Notes under the pieces: generated by a model
What the model saw: the letters and a program-made list of their open reading frames with translations, nothing else
Databases searched by the model: none
Told to the model about the DNA's origin: nothing
Made by a program: the position numbers and the translations under genes
IMG/VR virus record: IMGVR_UViG_3300010391_000840
Coordinates: 1 to 28,286 of that record
DNA length: 28,286 nucleotides
DNA from: a virus
Reading direction: 5' to 3' (one strand)
Shown: one piece after another, positions 24,984-28,286 of the stretch
Layout: every line of letters begins with the position of its first letter
Position numbering within the stretch: the stretch's first letter is position 1

Positions 24984-25340
24984 ATGAACAAGATCAGCTC
25001 ACAAGACGCGGCTTCCCTCCTCAAGCAGGCTGGGACCGCCATCCGGACCCTGACGAAGGAGCGAAGCGACCTGATGACGAAGATCGCCAGCTTCGAGAAG
25101 AGGGAGCGGATGGAGAAGATCGCACGTGACATGGAGGTCAAGGGTCTCTCGTCCGACCTCACCTTCGAGCAGAAGGTGGCGGCTCTCGAGAAGGCCCCGA
25201 ACCTTGACGTCACCGAGGAAGCCATCAAGCTCGCGGCCCCACAGGGCAGCGGGTTCGGCAGCCTCAGCGATCAACCGACCGGTTCAACGTCTTCCTTCGA
25301 GCACTTCATCATGACGGGCGAGGACCCGTCCGAGGCGTGA
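24984..25340 (+). CDS. Small coiled-coil protein, possible scaffold component
   Basis: The product has 118 residues. The start at 24984 follows GAAAGGAA at suitable distance; longer in-frame starts lie inside the previous gene. Residues about 5-70 form one long charged helix likely to be a coiled coil (LLKQAGTAIRTLTKERSDLM, KIASFEKRERMEKIARDME), followed by FEQKVAALEKAP. The C-terminus is short, Ser/Gly-rich and acidic, ending MTGEDPSEA. Small helical proteins directly before the capsid genes are often scaffolds or capsid delta-like domains. Function is inferred from position only. Confidence 0.8.
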   Translation: MNKISSQDAASLLKQAGTAIRTLTKERSDLMTKIASFEKRERMEKIARDMEVKGLSSDLTFEQKVAALEKAPNLDVTEEAIKLAAPQGSGFGSLSDQPTGSTSSFEHFIMTGEDPSEA

Positions 25341-25385
25341 TCGTAGGAGACCCACCAACGCAGAAATCCAACGTGGAGGTAGACC

Positions 25386-25850
25386 ATGGCAGTACAAAAC
25401 TTCAAGCTCGTGAGCGAGTTCCAGACGATCCAGCGTCGTCCCTTCGAACTCAATGATCCCACCATCCTGAACCCGACGGCAGGAAACCCCCTGCTCGACG
25501 GGGAGTTCCTGGAGCTCAACTCGTCCTACAAGATGCTTCGTGGCACCGTGAACCCGGCAGCGGTTCCCTCCTTCGCCTACTTCGCGGAGCGGGGCCGGTA
25601 CGAGGTGCAGGCGATCCAGAAGGGTCCGTTCCTGTTCCTCGGGCCCTACGAAGCCGACACGCTGATCTTCGACGGCACTGGCATCACCACCGTTGGGCAG
25701 AAGCTCGAGGTCAACGACGTCACCATCGGTGCCCTCACCCGCCGAGGCCTGAAGATCTTCACGTCGGGTGTTGTGGTCGGGTATGTCACCCGGCTGCCGG
25801 CGAACAACAAGAACTTCCTGCGGTTCATCCACTGCGGCTCCGGAGTCTAG
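25386..25850 (+). CDS. Probable capsid decoration (cement) protein
   Basis: This 154-residue protein has GGAGG (25375-25379) ahead of the start. It is beta-rich throughout, with many short hydrophobic strands (GPFLFLGPYEADTLIF, LKIFTSGVVVGYVTRL) and few long helices. It is soluble and has no Lys-rich or disordered tail. A small beta-rich protein directly before the major capsid gene, 54 bases apart, is the usual place of a head decoration protein that stabilises the expanded capsid. The call is from position and secondary-structure pattern, with no diagnostic motif. Confidence 0.62.
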   Translation: MAVQNFKLVSEFQTIQRRPFELNDPTILNPTAGNPLLDGEFLELNSSYKMLRGTVNPAAVPSFAYFAERGRYEVQAIQKGPFLFLGPYEADTLIFDGTGITTVGQKLEVNDVTIGALTRRGLKIFTSGVVVGYVTRLPANNKNFLRFIHCGSGV

Positions 25851-25904
25851 GCGCCTACGAACTGGACCAAGGAACAGGAACTCAAAAGGAAAAAGGAGAA
25901 GATC

Positions 25905-27026
25905 ATGAGCATGGTTCAAGCATCCCTCGAGATGTTCAACCAGAGGTTGGACACCCAAGAAGGCAAGGACAAGCTCGCCGAGCTCGGCGGGTCCTGGATC
26001 CGCGACCGTCTGCGTGAAGTCGCCTACTCACGGCACGTACTGCCGCCCGAGCAGGTCACCCGCGCTGACTGCCAGCGCTCTGTCAACCACGACACGCTCG
26101 TCAAGATCGTGGACGTGGAGCCACAGAGCCGTGCGATGGCGATCACCTTCCGTGACCAGCCCACCGCCAGGTTCATCCGTGCGCCGAAGGCCGAGATCCC
26201 CTTCTTCACCATCTCCTCGGAGAAGTTCGAGAAGACGGAGCAGGAGCTCCTGGCCTACGAGATGCCCATCACCAAGGTCATCGAGGACAACTCGGTGAAG
26301 GACATCCAGGAGATCGAGGACCGGGAGTTCACCCGGCACATCGAGTCGGCAGTGCAGGCGCTCCAGACCGAGGTCAACTCGACTGGCGTGGCCTACAACG
26401 CCACCAACATCCGTGCAGGCAGCGCCCAGGCACAGGTGGTCTCCGTCGTGAAGGGTGAGCTCGCGCTCGCCGCGAACGGCGTGGACTTCCTGGTCCGCCC
26501 GGTGCAGCGTCCCGACTTCGTGGAGCTCTTCAAGCTCCTCGACAACAACCGCCTGCGCTCGGAGCGCATGCTGCTGACCGAAGGCGACCACGACGACGTG
26601 CTGCAGTGGACGCTCGAGGACTTCGGCTCGAAGATCACGTCCGAGACAGTGGTGGACGGCTACAAGTACAACACCCTGCTCGGCCGCAAGGTCGTGCGGA
26701 CCGTGAAGACGGACATCCTTCGTCCGGGCAACATCTACATCTTCACCGCGCCGCAGTTCTTCGGGAAGTTCTACATCCTGAACAACACCAAGTTCTACAT
26801 CGACAAGATCGCGAACGTGATCACGTGGCAGAGCTGGGAAGACATCGGGATGGGCATCGTGAACATCTCGGCGGTTCGCAAGCTCGAGCTCTACCGCGGG
26901 TCGGTGAAGCCGGGCGACACGGACACCGGCTTCGCAGCCAAGCTGCCTGCGGCAGAAGAGGACCTCGGTGCGGAGAACAACCGAGTCGATTCAGGTCTAC
27001 ACTACCCGTCTGTTCAGCAGTACTGA
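25905..27026 (+). CDS. Major capsid protein (HK97-fold type)
   Basis: The product is 373 residues and has a purine-rich leader with AAAAGGAGAAG just before the start. The N-terminal helix region (about 1-55) is followed by an extended-loop-like segment (about 60-130: SRAMAITFRDQPTARF, IPFFTISSEKFEKTE). A long acidic helix (VIEDNSVKDIQEIEDREFTR) matches the spine helix of HK97-fold shells, and the C-terminal half is alternating A-domain-like strands (VVDGYKYNTLLGRKVVRTVK, PGNIYIFTAPQFFGKFYILN). Length is typical. Codon use is the most biased in the window (almost only C- or G-ending codons), which suits high expression. It is followed by the strongest terminator hairpin seen, as expected for a capsid gene. 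Confidence 0.85.
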   Translation: MSMVQASLEMFNQRLDTQEGKDKLAELGGSWIRDRLREVAYSRHVLPPEQVTRADCQRSVNHDTLVKIVDVEPQSRAMAITFRDQPTARFIRAPKAEIPFFTISSEKFEKTEQELLAYEMPITKVIEDNSVKDIQEIEDREFTRHIESAVQALQTEVNSTGVAYNATNIRAGSAQAQVVSVVKGELALAANGVDFLVRPVQRPDFVELFKLLDNNRLRSERMLLTEGDHDDVLQWTLEDFGSKITSETVVDGYKYNTLLGRKVVRTVKTDILRPGNIYIFTAPQFFGKFYILNNTKFYIDKIANVITWQSWEDIGMGIVNISAVRKLELYRGSVKPGDTDTGFAAKLPAAEEDLGAENNRVDSGLHYPSVQQY

Positions 27027-27043
27027 CAGCGGGGTCAGTACAA

Positions 27044-27093
27044 TGACGGCCCCTGGGTCTGGGTCATCAGACCCCGATCCAGGGGCTTTGTCA
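27044..27093 (+). terminator. Rho-independent-type terminator after the capsid gene
   Basis: GCCCCTGG (27049-27056) pairs perfectly with CCAGGGGC (27079-27086). Inside, GTCTG (27057-27061) pairs with CAGAC (27068-27072) around the loop GGTCAT, leaving a CCCGAT bulge; TGAC and GTCA can extend the base. CTTTGTCA follows and a TTTT lies at 27101-27104, so the U-tract is short and interrupted. It begins 18 bases after the capsid stop. Confidence 0.8.
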
Positions 27094-27118
27094 TGTGACC
27101 TTTTCCGGGAGGCCTATG

Positions 27119-27739
27119 ATGGCGCCAGAAGCGAAGACTCGAGAGCTCAACTACATCATGGTTCAGCACATGGGGTACTCCGCTGAGACGCGTACCCTTC
27201 GGCATGTGCGAGCTGGACAGCGCAAGCAGCGGTTCATGCTGGAAGACGGCAGGCAGATCCGCGACAAGGGTGAGCGCTTCGATGAGGTGACGTTCGAGGA
27301 CGTACTCAAGAACCACGAGATCCTGCTCGCTGGTGTCCGCGATGGGGCCATTCGGGTGTGCCGGCCAGATAACCTCGAGCCCTTGACCCTTGACCAGCTG
27401 GGCGAGCTCATCAAGCGCTTGGCGAAGGACTTCAAGAAGGACCTCAAGGTCGACGAGACACTGCTAGAGCCTCTGATCGGAAGTGACCTCAAAGACGAGA
27501 AGGTCTGGGTCGAGAAGACCACGTCGGCGACAGTTCCGGCTTTGGATGCGCCAGCCCAACCCCCCATCGACACGGCGCCCGCCTCTCCCAAGGTCGAAGA
27601 GCCCAAGGCCACTGAGGGCACGGGGCTTCTCGACGACTCCGGCAAGGAAGCCAAACTGGGGCTTCCGGTCCCCGAAGAGCCTGAGGAGAAGGACCCCAAG
27701 AAGGACCCCAAGCACTCTGCGAAGAAGGGTCGGAGGTAA
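27119..27739 (+). CDS. Unrecognised virion-region protein with acidic Pro/Lys-rich tail
   Basis: The start at 27119 is chosen because GGGAGG (27107-27112) lies six bases upstream; an ATG at 27116 would be too close and a GTG at 27095 would lie in the terminator. The product has 206 residues. The N-terminal 115 look folded (LNYIMVQHMGYSAETRTLRH, MLEDGRQIRDKGERFDEVTF) with a helix near 95-115. From about 135 on it is disordered and Pro/Glu/Lys-rich, ending in a basic KKGRR. First gene after the capsid terminator, so it may be expressed at a lower level. No family recognised. Confidence 0.8.
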   Translation: MAPEAKTRELNYIMVQHMGYSAETRTLRHVRAGQRKQRFMLEDGRQIRDKGERFDEVTFEDVLKNHEILLAGVRDGAIRVCRPDNLEPLTLDQLGELIKRLAKDFKKDLKVDETLLEPLIGSDLKDEKVWVEKTTSATVPALDAPAQPPIDTAPASPKVEEPKATEGTGLLDDSGKEAKLGLPVPEEPEEKDPKKDPKHSAKKGRR

Positions 27740-27742
27740 GTC

Positions 27743-28123
27743 ATGATGACGCGTGTGTGGAACATCACCAACGACCCGAGCACTGACGTGCCGGCCCAGA
27801 ATCTTGTGGTTCTCGGCAAGCTGCTCAAGCCTGGTCAATCGATGCAAGTCGACGAGGCCAGGCTGAAGTATGCCCACAAGACCAAGAAGGACATCGAGGC
27901 CAAGCTTCTGGCGGTAGGCAAGGCCCCTCCAAGCTATCTCGCGACAGCCGTGATGGCAAAACTGCCGGAGGGAATGGCCCGGAGCTCCATCAGTGGGGCC
28001 ATCCCCGCACTGGTGTCGGACCTCAAGCCGAAGGCTCCTGCCATAGTCGAGGAACCCAAGAAGAACGAGTCGAAGGAGGAGCTCAAGAAGGAAGAGGCCA
28101 AGTGGGGCGGCAAGAAGAGGTAG
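27743..28123 (+). CDS. Unrecognised small protein with basic tail
   Basis: The product has 126 residues; GGAGG at 27731-27735 precedes two ATGs (27743 and 27746). The first 50 residues look like a small beta domain (VWNITNDPSTDVPAQNLVVL, GKLLKPGQSMQVDEARL), the kind of extended-strand start seen in head-tail connector region proteins. The middle is helical, and the last 30 residues are Lys/Glu-rich. The tail resembles that of the previous gene (both end in KKGRR or KKR after Lys/Glu/Pro-rich stretches). No family recognised. Confidence 0.78.
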   Translation: MMTRVWNITNDPSTDVPAQNLVVLGKLLKPGQSMQVDEARLKYAHKTKKDIEAKLLAVGKAPPSYLATAVMAKLPEGMARSSISGAIPALVSDLKPKAPAIVEEPKKNESKEELKKEEAKWGGKKR

Positions 28124-28126
28124 CTG

Positions 28127-28286
28127 GTGACCCAGGCCATCGGACAGGAAGGGGCAGTCGCTGGGAAGGTTGAGCTCAACGACCCCCTCATCTCTCAGCT
28201 CGCGGAGTATGCACGCCGCTTCATGCGTGACTACCCGGAGCTGAACCGGCTCACGTCAGGGTATGACCACAGCCCTAGGCATCTGA
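28127..28286 (+). CDS. Neck/adaptor-like protein, 3'-partial
   Basis: A GTG start at 28127 follows AGAGGT (28116-28121) and lies three bases after the previous stop. The frame is open to the right edge (53 residues seen). It contains VELNDPLISQLAEYARRFMR followed by DYPELNRLTSG, then DHSPRHL. The phrase ELNRLTSG, followed by His-Leu, resembles the N-termini of phage neck or head-completion proteins near capsid genes. Only the N-terminus is visible, so the function call is tentative. Confidence 0.55.
   Translation, partial: MTQAIGQEGAVAGKVELNDPLISQLAEYARRFMRDYPELNRLTSGYDHSPRHL

Overview
The window (28,286 bp, G+C-rich) is the late/structural region of a large tailed double-stranded DNA phage (Caudoviricetes), seen as phage DNA or as a metagenomic contig. 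The call rests on a terminase large subunit, a prohead protease, a probable capsid decoration protein, an HK97-fold-type major capsid protein and a baseplate spike protein, together with a phage-encoded multisubunit RNA polymerase beta' chain. The host cannot be told from the sequence. The strong preference for AAG, CTC and GAG codons only says that the genome is G+C-rich. No tRNA, rRNA, CRISPR array, IS element or integrase was seen.

Layout. (1) 1-4431: RNA polymerase beta', open at the left edge and interrupted by a 403-residue LAGLIDADG intein inside the trigger loop. (2) 4443-9152: an OB-fold/spike baseplate protein, two unrecognised proteins and a zinc-ribbon protein. (3) 9164-11841: a fusion of a LigD-type 3'-phosphoesterase, an ATP-dependent DNA ligase and a permuted papain-like (YiiX/NlpC-P60-like) domain, then a small SEAQRRW-type protein. 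(4) 11816-12824, minus strand: RNase HII and an unknown 120-residue protein. (5) 12856-15972: the terminase large subunit, with a second LAGLIDADG intein inside its P-loop. (6) 15969-16247, minus strand: a small helix-turn-helix protein. (7) 16320-22272: three unrecognised virion-type proteins and a 1113-residue protein joining a prohead protease to an inorganic-pyrophosphatase-like domain and C-terminal membrane segments. (8) 22367-27026: four low-complexity or charged scaffold-like proteins, a probable decoration protein and the major capsid protein, closed by a strong terminator hairpin. (9) 27119-28286: two small proteins and the start of a neck/adaptor-like gene running off the right edge.

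How it works together. Plus-strand genes are packed with short gaps and good Shine-Dalgarno sites, as in a late operon for capsid assembly and packaging. The beta' chain implies that the phage carries at least part of its own transcription machinery. The ligase/3'-phosphoesterase and RNase HII suggest repair of nicks and ribonucleotides in the viral genome. The minus-strand genes flank terL on both sides and look like insertions into the late cluster.

The most unusual points are two inteins in catalytic sites of two essential proteins (one with a non-canonical Thr at position 1), the phosphoesterase-ligase-papain fusion, the protease-pyrophosphatase fusion, an RNase HII whose GRG motif reads GMG, and a nine-residue F-x-D-E-L-x-K-I-A motif shared by three otherwise unrelated proteins.
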